DNA of 64,000 bases from JAALKW01 sp963974485 (GTDB lineage: Bacteria; Pseudomonadota; Gammaproteobacteria; Legionellales; Legionellaceae): the NCBI GenBank assembly GCA_963974485.1, contig CAXBBS010000003.1, positions 1 through 64,000 on the forward strand, written 5' to 3'. The notes under the pieces are model-generated. The model was not told the origin of the DNA, made no database searches, and was given only the letters and a program-made list of their open reading frames with translations. Numbering within the stretch: the stretch's first letter is position 1; every line of letters starts with the position of its first letter. Positions 43,770 through 53,310 of this stretch are shown piece after piece. A program made the position numbers and the translations under genes.

Positions 43770-45374
43770 ATGACTCAAACGTGCATGCCGAAAAACACCT
43801 ATCCACTAGAAGATGCAACCTCTTCACACCCAACAAGCACCTGGAGAAGCACGCTACGTGCTTTTTGTTCTGGGCTCTTGCTCCCGCTTGGTTTTGCTCC
43901 GTTTCACATGCCAGGCCTCGCTATTTTAGGTTTAGCATTATTATTCTTACAATTACGTACGCGCACAGCTAAACATGCCTTTGCGATTGGTTTTGCTTTT
44001 GCCATAGGCTTTTTTGGTTTGGGTGTGTCTTGGATATATGCCAGCATTCATAGTTACGGGCATCTGAATTTTATGCTATCCGCATTGTTTACTTTATTAT
44101 TTGTTGCCTATTTAGCGCTCTACACCGGCCTCATGGCCATGATGTATCAACGACTGGCTAAAAACATACCTGATTATGCCCGCGTTTTAGTATTTAGCTC
44201 GTTATGGTTGCTCTCGGAGTATTTGCGTTCAACCTGCTTAGGTGGTTTTCCTTGGCTTTCGCTCGGATTTGGTCAAATGGACTCCCCCCTGCAACACCTA
44301 CTCCCCCTGGTGGGCGTATTAGGTGTGGGTTGGTTCACGGCTCTTTGCGGCGGTTTTTTAGGCTTGGTTTTTCTTAAATCAGGCGCTAAAAAACGCTTAG
44401 GTCTTATATTGTTTGTGCTGCTTGTTATGAGTCCCCAAGCAATCAAATACATACACTGGACCCAAGTCAATAAACAACCGCTGTCTGTAGGTGTGATTCA
44501 AGCGAATTTATCCATGCGAGACAAGTGGAATGAGTCGATTTTTTGGAATATATTAGATTATTATCAAGAAGCAGCCTCAAAATTAATTAAAACAAAACAA
44601 GTCGTCGTCATGCCCGAGTCAGCTATCCCATTACCCAGCAGCTACGTCGGTGATTTTTTAGAAACGCTTAATCAGGAAGCCCAAGCTAATAATAGCGCCG
44701 TCCTACTCGGCATTCCCTACCCCAACCCCCATACACCCAACGCATCTAACACATCAAATAAAACCACGTATCACAACGCCTTACTAAGTTTAGGGAAGGC
44801 CCAAGGCGTGTATTTAAAACAGCACTTGGTGCTCTTTGGTGAAATTATTCCTCCTTGGCTTGTAAAATTCAACCAATGGCTCGGTCTACCCGATCCTAAT
44901 ATGACAACGGGCCAGCCCCATCAAAAACTTATCACGGTGAATCAGCATCCAGTGGCAACCTTAATCTGCTATGAACTGGCCTACCCTGAACTTTTGCGTG
45001 CGCAACTCCCCAGTGCCGAATGGATTGTTTCGATCAGTGACGATGGGTGGTTCGGTCATTCGTTTGCAATTTATCAACATCTACAAATGGCTCAAGTGCT
45101 ATCGAAACAAACGGGGCGTTTTCAAATTGTATCGAATAATAGCGGGCTTTCTTCCCTGATTAATGCCGAAGGAGCGATAACAAACAAGCTCCCAGCCTTT
45201 GACACAAGTATATTAGAAGGTGTGATTCATGGCGCTACAGGCGCGACACCCTGGGTACGTACAGGAGACTTTCCGGCTATTTTATTCAGTGGCATGATAT
45301 GTTTAATTGCATTTGGATTTCGAGTTAAGCTTGCCGCGAGGAAGAAGAGGCGTTATCCTAACCAGCCCTGTTAA
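43770..45374 (+). CDS. lnt: Apolipoprotein N-acyltransferase
   Basis: Lnt adds the third acyl chain to lipoproteins at the periplasmic face of the inner membrane, needed for Lol sorting. The 534-residue protein has about six N-terminal helices (PLGFAPFHMPGLAILGLALL) and a nitrilase-like domain with catalytic Glu in VVVMPESAIPLP, Lys in LKQHLVLFGEIIP and Cys in ATLICYELAYPELLR. GGAG precedes the ATG. leuS follows by 16 bp. Confidence 0.95.
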   Translation: MTQTCMPKNTYPLEDATSSHPTSTWRSTLRAFCSGLLLPLGFAPFHMPGLAILGLALLFLQLRTRTAKHAFAIGFAFAIGFFGLGVSWIYASIHSYGHLNFMLSALFTLLFVAYLALYTGLMAMMYQRLAKNIPDYARVLVFSSLWLLSEYLRSTCLGGFPWLSLGFGQMDSPLQHLLPLVGVLGVGWFTALCGGFLGLVFLKSGAKKRLGLILFVLLVMSPQAIKYIHWTQVNKQPLSVGVIQANLSMRDKWNESIFWNILDYYQEAASKLIKTKQVVVMPESAIPLPSSYVGDFLETLNQEAQANNSAVLLGIPYPNPHTPNASNTSNKTTYHNALLSLGKAQGVYLKQHLVLFGEIIPPWLVKFNQWLGLPDPNMTTGQPHQKLITVNQHPVATLICYELAYPELLRAQLPSAEWIVSISDDGWFGHSFAIYQHLQMAQVLSKQTGRFQIVSNNSGLSSLINAEGAITNKLPAFDTSILEGVIHGATGATPWVRTGDFPAILFSGMICLIAFGFRVKLAARKKRRYPNQPC

Positions 45375-45390
45375 TTTTTGTCAGTAAATC

Positions 45391-47865
45391 ATGGATAATC
45401 GCTACAACCCGCAAGACGTCGAACAAGAAGCCCAAGCGTATTGGGACAAAAAAAAATGCTTTCAGGCTTCTGAAGATCTGAATAAAGAAAAATTTTATTG
45501 TCTTGCTATGTTTCCCTACCCAAGTGGTTCGCTGCATATGGGTCATGTTCGAAACTATACGCTCTCGGATGTAATCGCCCGATATCAACGCGCGCTCGGT
45601 AAAAACGTTTTGCAACCGTTAGGGTGGGATGCCTTTGGCCTGCCTGCTGAGAATGCTGCCATCAAACACGGCGTTCATCCTGCCGACTGGACCAAGAAAA
45701 ATATTGCGGCCATGAAAGAACAGTTTTTAAAACTGGGTAATGCTTATGACTGGCGGCGTGAAATCACCACGTGCGATCCTGTTTATTATCAGTGGGAACA
45801 ATGGTTCTTTATTAAATTATTTGAAAAAGGCCTTGCTTACAAAAAAAATGCGATGGTCAATTGGGATCCCGTAGACCAAACCGTACTCGCAAACGAACAG
45901 GTTGTGAACGGACGTGGTTGGCGTTCGGGGGCACTGGTTGAACGTAAAGCCATCTCACAGTGGTTTATTAAAATTACCGCCTATGCCGATGAACTTTTGC
46001 TTGGGTTAGATACGTTAGATCAATGGCCATCCAAAGTTAAGCAAATGCAACGCAACTGGATTGGGCGTTCTGAAGGACTTGATGTTTACTTTCCTATCGA
46101 AGGCCGTGCGAAACCACTAAAAATCTACACAACACGCCCTGACACACTGATGGGAGTGACCTATTTTGCAGTATCTCCCGAGCATGCTCTGGCCAAAGAA
46201 GCCGCTGAAAATAATCCTGATGTCCAAGCGTTTTTAGATAGCTGTGAAGGCATGGGAACGGCCGAAGCAGATATTGCAGTACTCGAAAAACGTGGTATAG
46301 CCACAGGATTATTTGCAACACACCCACTGACCCAAGAACAACTTCCGATTTGGATCGCTAATTTTGTACTCATGCAATACGGTACGGGTGCTGTGATGTC
46401 GGTGCCTGCACATGACCAACGTGATTTTGAATTTGCAAAAAAATATAATCTTCCTATACGAGAGGTGATCACACCTGCTGATGGTTCAACGCATGATTAT
46501 GCTCAATCAGCATTTACAGGTGATGGCACACTGGTTAACTCAGGTCGATTTGATAAGCAAAGCTGTGAAGAAGCCAAAAAATCAATCAGCCAGCATCTAG
46601 AATCATTGGATTTGGGACGTACATCGGTTCATTATCGCCTACGTGACTGGGGTGTTTCACGTCAACGTTATTGGGGCACGCCGATACCGATGATTTTGTG
46701 TGAGCAATGCGGTACGGTTCCCGTTCCTGAAGATGAATTACCTGTAAAACTTCCTGAAAACGTTGAGTTTTCAGGGCAAGGCTCACCGCTCGCTGACTGC
46801 GACGAATTCACACACGTTGAATGCCCTAAGTGTGGCGAAGATGCACGTCGTGAGACCGATACGTTTGATACATTTTTCGAGTCATCCTGGTACTACGCGC
46901 GCTTTGCATGCAAAGGCCAAGAAGATGTCATGCTTGATGACCGCGCAAAATACTGGACGCCGGTTGATCAATACATCGGCGGTGTTGAACACGCCGTGAT
47001 GCACCTGCTTTATGCACGATTTTTTCATAAACTCATGCGTGATGAAGGCTTGCTTAATTCTGACGAACCGTTCAAAGCCTTGCTCACTCAAGGTATGGTG
47101 CTCAAAGACGGGCAAAAAATGTCTAAATCAGTAGGTAATATTGTTGATCCAACGCCTTTAATTAACACCTACGGTGCTGATACAGCTCGGCTTTTTGTGA
47201 TGTTTGCGGCACCGCCTGAACAAGATTTAGAATGGTCTGACACCGGTGTTGAAGGTGCGCATCGTTTTCTCAAGCGCTTGTGGGCGTTTGTTCAGCAACA
47301 CAACACGCTCTTTTATGCACTGCATGGCCTATATGTTGAAAATAGACCGCGTATTGATTGGTCCAATGCCGAAACACGCTTGAAAAAAGCACGCTCGATC
47401 GTACACCAATGCATAGCCCAAGCCTCTGCAGACTACGAGCGCCAGCAGTTTAATACCGTGGTTTCGGCATGCATGAAATTGCTCAATACACTATCAGCCT
47501 ATACACCAGAAAATGATAATGACCGTTACTTTTTATATAAAAGCACAACCGCTTTATTGCGCCTACTTGCTCCGATTACCCCGCATATTACGCATGTTCT
47601 TTGGAAACAAATAGGGTTTTCAAAACCTATTATTAAGGCGTCTTGGCCTAAATATGATAAAAATGCACTTAAGATGGATGAAGTTGATTTCGTGGTTCAA
47701 GTCAACGGTAAACTTCGTGGGCAATTTACCATGGCAAGTGATACGCCAGAAGATGTGCTTCTTAAACACGCAGAAACAGAAGTCGCAGCATTTATTGAAG
47801 GTAAATCGATAAAAAAAACCATTGTCGTGGCGCACCGTCAACTTATCAATCTCGTCGTAGCGTAA
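45391..47865 (+). CDS. leuS: Leucyl-tRNA synthetase
   Basis: This 824-residue class I synthetase has FPYPSGSLHMGHVRNYTL (HIGH motif), the CP1 editing domain with TTRPDTLMGVTYFAVSPEH, GGVEHAVMHLLYARFF and KDGQKMSKSVGN (KMSKS). Length is slightly below the 860 of E. coli. lptE starts one base after its stop, the conserved leuS-lptE-holA arrangement. Confidence 0.97.
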   Translation: MDNRYNPQDVEQEAQAYWDKKKCFQASEDLNKEKFYCLAMFPYPSGSLHMGHVRNYTLSDVIARYQRALGKNVLQPLGWDAFGLPAENAAIKHGVHPADWTKKNIAAMKEQFLKLGNAYDWRREITTCDPVYYQWEQWFFIKLFEKGLAYKKNAMVNWDPVDQTVLANEQVVNGRGWRSGALVERKAISQWFIKITAYADELLLGLDTLDQWPSKVKQMQRNWIGRSEGLDVYFPIEGRAKPLKIYTTRPDTLMGVTYFAVSPEHALAKEAAENNPDVQAFLDSCEGMGTAEADIAVLEKRGIATGLFATHPLTQEQLPIWIANFVLMQYGTGAVMSVPAHDQRDFEFAKKYNLPIREVITPADGSTHDYAQSAFTGDGTLVNSGRFDKQSCEEAKKSISQHLESLDLGRTSVHYRLRDWGVSRQRYWGTPIPMILCEQCGTVPVPEDELPVKLPENVEFSGQGSPLADCDEFTHVECPKCGEDARRETDTFDTFFESSWYYARFACKGQEDVMLDDRAKYWTPVDQYIGGVEHAVMHLLYARFFHKLMRDEGLLNSDEPFKALLTQGMVLKDGQKMSKSVGNIVDPTPLINTYGADTARLFVMFAAPPEQDLEWSDTGVEGAHRFLKRLWAFVQQHNTLFYALHGLYVENRPRIDWSNAETRLKKARSIVHQCIAQASADYERQQFNTVVSACMKLLNTLSAYTPENDNDRYFLYKSTTALLRLLAPITPHITHVLWKQIGFSKPIIKASWPKYDKNALKMDEVDFVVQVNGKLRGQFTMASDTPEDVLLKHAETEVAAFIEGKSIKKTIVVAHRQLINLVVA

Positions 47866-47866
47866 C

Positions 47867-48388
47867 GTGAGCATAACCCAACGTGGTCTTAACATGTTGG
47901 GCATATGGATCCTATGCAGTTTATTAAGTTCATGTGGCTTTCATCTTCGCGGTCTAGGCGAATTTCCCACATGGCTCAAACCTAAAGTCGCCATCATTCT
48001 TGAAGACGAAGCACGGGATTGGGAAAGCTACCTCAAGCCTCTTTTATCTGCAGGTGATATTCAAGTCACATCCGATCCAAAACAAGCTCCTTTTTGGCTT
48101 TTCATCGAACAAGAACGTCTTGATCAAAATATATCAAGCGTCAGTTCAAGCAGTACACCTAGGCAATATCAATTACACTACGCTGTCACATTTAGATTGG
48201 AAAATAATCGAGGAAAAACGCTCATTCCATCGCGTTCAGTTGTTGTCAATCGCCCGCTCACGATCAATAATGAACGTATCTTAGGCTCACGCAATGAAAG
48301 TGAAAAATTAAAACGCGCCATGAAGCATGATGCTGCAATCCAAATCATCTATTGCCTTAATCGCTACACGCCATCTGGCTATAAATAA
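47867..48388 (+). CDS. lptE: LPS-assembly lipoprotein LptE
   Basis: LptE plugs the LptD barrel in the outer membrane and helps insert LPS. The 173-residue protein starts at a GTG next to the leuS stop. It has a lipoprotein signal with lipobox LLSSC followed by GFHLRGLGEFP, the family's signature mature N-terminus. Context between leuS and holA confirms it. Confidence 0.93.
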   Translation: MSITQRGLNMLGIWILCSLLSSCGFHLRGLGEFPTWLKPKVAIILEDEARDWESYLKPLLSAGDIQVTSDPKQAPFWLFIEQERLDQNISSVSSSSTPRQYQLHYAVTFRLENNRGKTLIPSRSVVVNRPLTINNERILGSRNESEKLKRAMKHDAAIQIIYCLNRYTPSGYK

Positions 48389-48407
48389 TATAATAGGGAA
48401 CAACACG

Positions 48408-48833
48408 ATGAGACCTCTTTTTTTACGATTACTCCCTTTACTTTTTTTCTTCCCTATTTCTTCTTGGGCGATTGCCATCGATATCCCCCCAGGCCAGTGG
48501 CAGTGCATGGCAATGGATAATTTAGACAGCAATTACGGTGGCTATGGTAAAAGTATGAAAAAAGCGCGACATGCCGCACTCATTGAGTGCCGTAAACGCT
48601 CAAAAAATCGCCGGAGCTGTAAAACAGCAGAATCGTTTTGTGAACAAGGCCCAGTTTCTCTGATTGAGCGCCGCTGCCTTGTCAGTGATGAATTTGGCCG
48701 CACATGGAATACCACCGGCCAAGACGCCTGCCGTACAGCGATGTACCTTTGTCAACAATGGCAATACCTCCATGGCAGCACGCGAAGTCAGTGCAGCGTC
48801 AAACATCGCATACGCAATAACGATGATAATTAA
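48408..48833 (+). CDS. Secreted Cys-rich protein between lptE and holA
   Basis: The 141-residue protein has a signal peptide (MRPLFLRLLPLLFFFPISSWA) and a mature domain with eight cysteines (QWQCMAMD, LIECRKRS, RRSCKT, SFCEQG, RRCLVSD, DACRTAM, LCQQW, SQCSV), so probably four disulfides. The block GYGKSMKKARHAALIECRK resembles DUF4189-like repeats, but I do not assign a family. The ATG at 48408 is chosen for the signal peptide. It overlaps holA by 11 bp. E. coli has no gene at this position. Confidence 0.75.
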   Translation: MRPLFLRLLPLLFFFPISSWAIAIDIPPGQWQCMAMDNLDSNYGGYGKSMKKARHAALIECRKRSKNRRSCKTAESFCEQGPVSLIERRCLVSDEFGRTWNTTGQDACRTAMYLCQQWQYLHGSTRSQCSVKHRIRNNDDN

Positions 48834-49821
48834 ATACCCCGAAGCGCTCGACCTACATCTTAAAAACAACCTCCTGCCCGTTTATCTCATAACGGGCAGC
48901 GATCCTTTTTTATTGAATACCTGTGTCGATACACTCAAACAAGTCTGGCATCAAACCCACAACAATGCAGGTGAAGAAGCCGAAGAAAAGCGTCTTCACT
49001 TAAATCATGCCAACGATTGGGCTGATCTGATTGCCGAAGCCAACACGTATTCACTGTTCTCTGAACACCGCTTAATCAACGCCTCCTGGGATAAAAAAAC
49101 ACTGGACGCCAAAGGTAAAGCTGCACTTAAAGTTTATTCCACCGATGTGAATTCAAATTGCATGCTCATCTTGCAAGCCCCACTGGTGCCCATGCGACAA
49201 TGGCCTGACTTTAGTAAACATCCAGATATTGCGCTTGTTAACATCACGTCACCCAATGCAGGCGAACTGCTACGTTGGATTGAAAAGCAACTCAAACAAG
49301 AAAAATTTACTTACGCCCGAGGTGTACCGAATTTAATTCAAGAACACACGCTAGGCAACATGCGTTCAGCGGCTCAAACCATCGAGCGCTTAACGCTCAT
49401 TCACGAACCGGGCACATGCCTTGAACTCAATGATGTGCGCGAACAGCTTTTAGATGAACGCGACTACAAGCTCTATGAACTATCCGGCGCGTGCCTTGAA
49501 GGCAATACCAATAAAGCACTCGATCTTGCCCGTCGTGCCAAACAAGACCAAACAGAACCCACGCTTATTTTATGGTTTATAACACAAGAGCTAAGACTAC
49601 TTGAACAAATTGCCTCGGGCGTATCGCACCAAGCTCTTAACATTCGTTCGTTTCGAACACGGCAATACCAACTAGCAAGCAAGCGCTTATCGCGTGCTGA
49701 TATATTTCAACTTTTGCGCCAAAGCCAAGCGCTGGATGTACACATCAAATCAGGTTCCAATACGCAGCTTTGGCGTCTACTTGAGCAACTCATCATGACC
49801 ATGAGTATCGGTGTTACTTAG
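48823..49821 (+). CDS. holA: DNA polymerase III subunit delta
   Basis: HolA is the wrench of the clamp loader. The 332-residue protein reads LLPVYLITGSDPFLLNTCVDTLK at its start and keeps the C-terminal LYELSGACLEGNTNKALDLARR and LILWFITQELRLLEQIA. The ATG at 48823 aligns with HolA N-termini; upstream in-frame codons lie within the previous gene. nadD, the usual next gene, is absent. Confidence 0.92.
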   Translation: MIIKYPEALDLHLKNNLLPVYLITGSDPFLLNTCVDTLKQVWHQTHNNAGEEAEEKRLHLNHANDWADLIAEANTYSLFSEHRLINASWDKKTLDAKGKAALKVYSTDVNSNCMLILQAPLVPMRQWPDFSKHPDIALVNITSPNAGELLRWIEKQLKQEKFTYARGVPNLIQEHTLGNMRSAAQTIERLTLIHEPGTCLELNDVREQLLDERDYKLYELSGACLEGNTNKALDLARRAKQDQTEPTLILWFITQELRLLEQIASGVSHQALNIRSFRTRQYQLASKRLSRADIFQLLRQSQALDVHIKSGSNTQLWRLLEQLIMTMSIGVT

Positions 49822-50141
49822 GATAATTTCGCTGAAGCGGTCTCTTCTTCTTGATGCTGTGATTCAGCAGACGACGTTCGCGTTCTAGGCCTAATAAATA
49901 TCGTACTATCGACTTGACTCGGCTTGGGATTAGGTGGTGAATATGGGCGACCTACGATCTTCTCATATTCATCTTTCGCCTCATTGAACGCTGTATCTAT
50001 TCCGTAATATTTTTCAGATAACGCTTTCTCCCTTGCATGCACAATACGATCGCCTTCACGTTTTCGCTCCTGCCCAAGCTTATATATTTTATCTTTTCTT
50101 TCATTTATTGTTATTGGTGCATCAACAATTGGCGTATCCAT
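49818..50141 (-). CDS. Hypothetical charged helical protein
   Basis: I do not recognise this 107-residue protein. It has a helical middle rich in Lys, Glu and Arg (NERKDKIYKLGQERKREGD, DEYEKIVGRPYSPPN) and a polar, Ser/Glu-rich tail. The ATG at 50141 has AAGGA seven bases upstream and is preferred over one at 50207. It converges with holA, overlapping by 4 bp. No signal peptide or membrane segment is seen. Confidence 0.6.
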   Translation of the reverse strand: MDTPIVDAPITINERKDKIYKLGQERKREGDRIVHAREKALSEKYYGIDTAFNEAKDEYEKIVGRPYSPPNPKPSQVDSTIFIRPRTRTSSAESQHQEEETASAKLS

Positions 50142-50309
50142 AAGCGTTTCCTTATAAGTAGGTGATTCATGATTTGTATCATAATACATAGAACGAGTGA
50201 AATTCAAACTTAATCCTTGAATTAAGCGCCCCTCCTCAAGTAAGCTGAATAGATTGCATTTCTTCCGCTTCGCACCATTCGCACCATGCTAACCAAGGAT
50301 AAAAAAGGA

Positions 50310-50938
50310 TAAAATATGGAAATATTAACATCACGCTTATTATTTTTATTATTGATGTGCTTAAATCTATCAAGCCATGCAAATACAGGCGACTTATTTC
50401 ATGTGACATCAACAGGATCGCCCGCTAATATTAATATTACTTTATGTTTAAATGGCCATGGGCCTTTAAGCTGTCAAGATTATAATATAACCGGCTTAAA
50501 TTTAAATATTCGCACAGCAGCGCCTAATCACACCTACCCTTCCGTTGGCATACGCCTTAATACACCGGGTTATAGCCTAAGCAATGGCTGCAATACAACG
50601 ACCGATGGCTATTGTTTATTTTCCGTTAGTGATACCACAGCAAGCGCAATAACCGTTTCAGGAGTCCGTCTTGGAGGAACACTCTCACACCTCACGCAGA
50701 GTGGTTTAGTGCTACTGAATAACGGTGGCGATGACCTCTCGGTTGCAAAAAATTCAACAACCTTTACGTTTAGCACAGAAATTCCTTCAGGCAGCGCATA
50801 CAATATTACCGTCGGCACACAACCCACAGGGCAAACCTGTGTCGTCAGCAATGGTTCGGGCACAGCCACGGCCGATGTGACGAATATCGCGGTCGATTGC
50901 CTGACGTTATATGGATCAGCAGGAACCAATGGAGCAGG
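50310..50938 (+). repeat. 629-bp identical block, copy 1
   Basis: Bases 50310-50938 appear identical to 51596-52224 (offset 1286 bp). The block covers six bases before the ATG and the first 207 or so codons of both tandem genes. Outside it the genes diverge. Confidence 0.9.
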
Positions 50939-51581
50939 CTCGCGTAGTCTGTATACCATTGATCCAAGTACAGGGGTTACCAATTTTGTATTGTTACTTC
51001 CTAATTTAGTTGGACAACAAATCGGGTCGGATGGTATAAATTTATATTATTTTGGGGGTTCGCAACCTGCAATAGCATTTCAATTAATTGATCTCGTTAC
51101 TCGTATAACAACCCCCATTCCTATGACCAGCAATTATGGTGAATCCCGAGGTGTCGCTTTTTATAATTCAAATTTTATTCTTTCTAGCAGCTCTCACGAT
51201 TTTTATACCGTTGCATTGGATGGTACCGTCACTCAAATCAATAGTGGCATTGGCGATAGAAAAGGCTTTGCTTGCGTTAATCATAAATTCTATGCAGTCA
51301 GTACAAATGATAATAAATTATATGAAATTGATCCAAATGATGGTTCCACGATTAGCTCAACAACGATTACGCTGAATACCGGTGAAACGGTTACACAAGG
51401 CATCGCTTTAACGGCGAACCCTAACACGGGAGTTATGTATGCGATGCTAAATACTCAAATCACAAGTGGTCGAAAATTTGTGAGTATAGACACCCAGGGC
51501 AATGCCACGTTTATTTCTGATCTTACGGTGCCAAAAGCTATAGCGGGTATGGCGTTTCATCCTGCCAATCCAACGTGTTAA
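50316..51581 (+). CDS. Secreted beta-rich protein, tandem twin 1
   Basis: The 421-residue protein has a signal peptide (RLLFLLLMCLNLSSHA-NT). A first domain (about 23-120) carries four cysteines (LCLNGHGPLSCQDYN, NGCNTTTDGYC). A second follows (TFSTEIPSGSAYNITVGTQPTGQTC, CLTLYG) with a bacterial Ig-like feel. The C-terminal half has repeated blades (NSNFILSSS, GFACVNHKFYAVSTN, NTGVMYAMLN) that suggest a beta-propeller. I recognise no named family. The twin gene starts 20 bp downstream. A surface adhesin or variable antigen is possible. Confidence 0.8.
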   Translation: MEILTSRLLFLLLMCLNLSSHANTGDLFHVTSTGSPANINITLCLNGHGPLSCQDYNITGLNLNIRTAAPNHTYPSVGIRLNTPGYSLSNGCNTTTDGYCLFSVSDTTASAITVSGVRLGGTLSHLTQSGLVLLNNGGDDLSVAKNSTTFTFSTEIPSGSAYNITVGTQPTGQTCVVSNGSGTATADVTNIAVDCLTLYGSAGTNGAGSRSLYTIDPSTGVTNFVLLLPNLVGQQIGSDGINLYYFGGSQPAIAFQLIDLVTRITTPIPMTSNYGESRGVAFYNSNFILSSSSHDFYTVALDGTVTQINSGIGDRKGFACVNHKFYAVSTNDNKLYEIDPNDGSTISSTTITLNTGETVTQGIALTANPNTGVMYAMLNTQITSGRKFVSIDTQGNATFISDLTVPKAIAGMAFHPANPTC

Positions 51582-51595
51582 ACTAAATTAAGGGT

Positions 51596-52224
51596 TAAAA
51601 TATGGAAATATTAACATCACGCTTATTATTTTTATTATTGATGTGCTTAAATCTATCAAGCCATGCAAATACAGGCGACTTATTTCATGTGACATCAACA
51701 GGATCGCCCGCTAATATTAATATTACTTTATGTTTAAATGGCCATGGGCCTTTAAGCTGTCAAGATTATAATATAACCGGCTTAAATTTAAATATTCGCA
51801 CAGCAGCGCCTAATCACACCTACCCTTCCGTTGGCATACGCCTTAATACACCGGGTTATAGCCTAAGCAATGGCTGCAATACAACGACCGATGGCTATTG
51901 TTTATTTTCCGTTAGTGATACCACAGCAAGCGCAATAACCGTTTCAGGAGTCCGTCTTGGAGGAACACTCTCACACCTCACGCAGAGTGGTTTAGTGCTA
52001 CTGAATAACGGTGGCGATGACCTCTCGGTTGCAAAAAATTCAACAACCTTTACGTTTAGCACAGAAATTCCTTCAGGCAGCGCATACAATATTACCGTCG
52101 GCACACAACCCACAGGGCAAACCTGTGTCGTCAGCAATGGTTCGGGCACAGCCACGGCCGATGTGACGAATATCGCGGTCGATTGCCTGACGTTATATGG
52201 ATCAGCAGGAACCAATGGAGCAGG
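51596..52224 (+). repeat. 629-bp identical block, copy 2
   Basis: Partner of 50310-50938. The junction into divergent sequence falls after GGAGCAGG within the codons for NGAG, a plausible recombination boundary. Confidence 0.9.
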
Positions 52225-52867
52225 TCAAAATAGTCTGTACACGATTGACCCAAGCACAGGAGATACTAATTTTGTGCTGTCACTTCCTAAGTTAGGGGGG
52301 CAACAAATCGCTTCAGATGGTTTGGATTTATACTTTATTGGCGTCAACCAAAACAACAACGGATTTTTATTAATTGACTTAATAAACAACACAACATCCA
52401 ATATTCTTTTATCACAAACCTACAGTGAGCCAAGAGGTTTCGCTTTTTATAATTCCAATTTTATTCTATCAAGTGATAATAGTAATTTTTATACCGTCAC
52501 GCTGAATGGCACAGTAACGCAAATCAATAGCGGTATTGGTAAGAGAAAAGGATTTGCCTGCGTCAACCATCGATTTTATGCTGTGAATAACGATGATGGT
52601 CAATTATATGAAATTAACCCAAACGATGGCTCAACGATTAGCTCAACGACGATTACCGTGGATACAGGTGGAAACGTTATACAAGGGATCGCATTAACGG
52701 CTAATCCAATCACGGGTGTCATGTATGCCATGCTTAATGTTACAAACGCAAACAACCGACAATTTGTGAGTTTAGACACCCATGGCAATGCAACGTTTAT
52801 TTCAAACCTAACCGTGCCAAGAGCTATGGCTGGCATGGCATTTCATCCGGCCGATCCGACGTGTTAA
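51602..52867 (+). CDS. Secreted beta-rich protein, tandem twin 2
   Basis: This is also 421 residues. The first 209 residues are identical to twin 1. The propeller-like C-terminal half differs at roughly a third of positions (for example LSQTYSEPRGFAFYNSN against MTSNYGESRGVAFYNSN), with the blade framework kept. Identical DNA over one half and divergence in the other point to gene conversion or selection for variation in the exposed domain. Confidence 0.8.
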   Translation: MEILTSRLLFLLLMCLNLSSHANTGDLFHVTSTGSPANINITLCLNGHGPLSCQDYNITGLNLNIRTAAPNHTYPSVGIRLNTPGYSLSNGCNTTTDGYCLFSVSDTTASAITVSGVRLGGTLSHLTQSGLVLLNNGGDDLSVAKNSTTFTFSTEIPSGSAYNITVGTQPTGQTCVVSNGSGTATADVTNIAVDCLTLYGSAGTNGAGQNSLYTIDPSTGDTNFVLSLPKLGGQQIASDGLDLYFIGVNQNNNGFLLIDLINNTTSNILLSQTYSEPRGFAFYNSNFILSSDNSNFYTVTLNGTVTQINSGIGKRKGFACVNHRFYAVNNDDGQLYEINPNDGSTISSTTITVDTGGNVIQGIALTANPITGVMYAMLNVTNANNRQFVSLDTHGNATFISNLTVPRAMAGMAFHPADPTC

Positions 52868-52881
52868 GGAATGATGACTTT

Positions 52882-53298
52882 ATGACGATATTTAAATTAG
52901 ATGAACGACTACAATCCAGTTGTTTCGAAATCATGGATTGGCCTTTATCCAAAGTGTTACTTAAAAATCATGCGCATTATCCTTGGCTTATTTTGGTTAC
53001 GCGACAGCATGATTTGACAGAAATAACACAACTATCTCCAAAAAATAGTCATCAGCTCATGAATGAAATGCATCGAGCAAGTGCTATCATGAAGGATATA
53101 TTTCAGCCTGATAAAATAAACATCGGGGCGTTAGGTAATATGGTTGCTCAATTTCATATGCATGTTATTGCGCGATTTAAAACCGATCCTTTATGGCCCC
53201 AGGGTGTTTGGCAAGCATCGTTAGATGAACAGCCTTATACTGCACCCGATGCTTTAATTACGCGTTTGAAAGCATGTTTATCCCCTGAAAAATTTTGA
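52882..53298 (+). CDS. HIT family hydrolase
   Basis: This protein of about 138 residues has GNMVAQFHMHVIARFKTDPLWPQGVW, the variant histidine-triad motif H-x-H-x-x-A-R found in a gammaproteobacterial HIT subgroup; the third triad position is Ile. HIT enzymes hydrolyse nucleoside phosphoramidates or dinucleoside polyphosphates such as Ap4A. The ATG at 52882 is preferred over a GTG overlapping the previous stop. Confidence 0.85.
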   Translation: MTIFKLDERLQSSCFEIMDWPLSKVLLKNHAHYPWLILVTRQHDLTEITQLSPKNSHQLMNEMHRASAIMKDIFQPDKINIGALGNMVAQFHMHVIARFKTDPLWPQGVWQASLDEQPYTAPDALITRLKACLSPEKF

Positions 53299-53310
53299 TG
53301 ATTTGAACTG

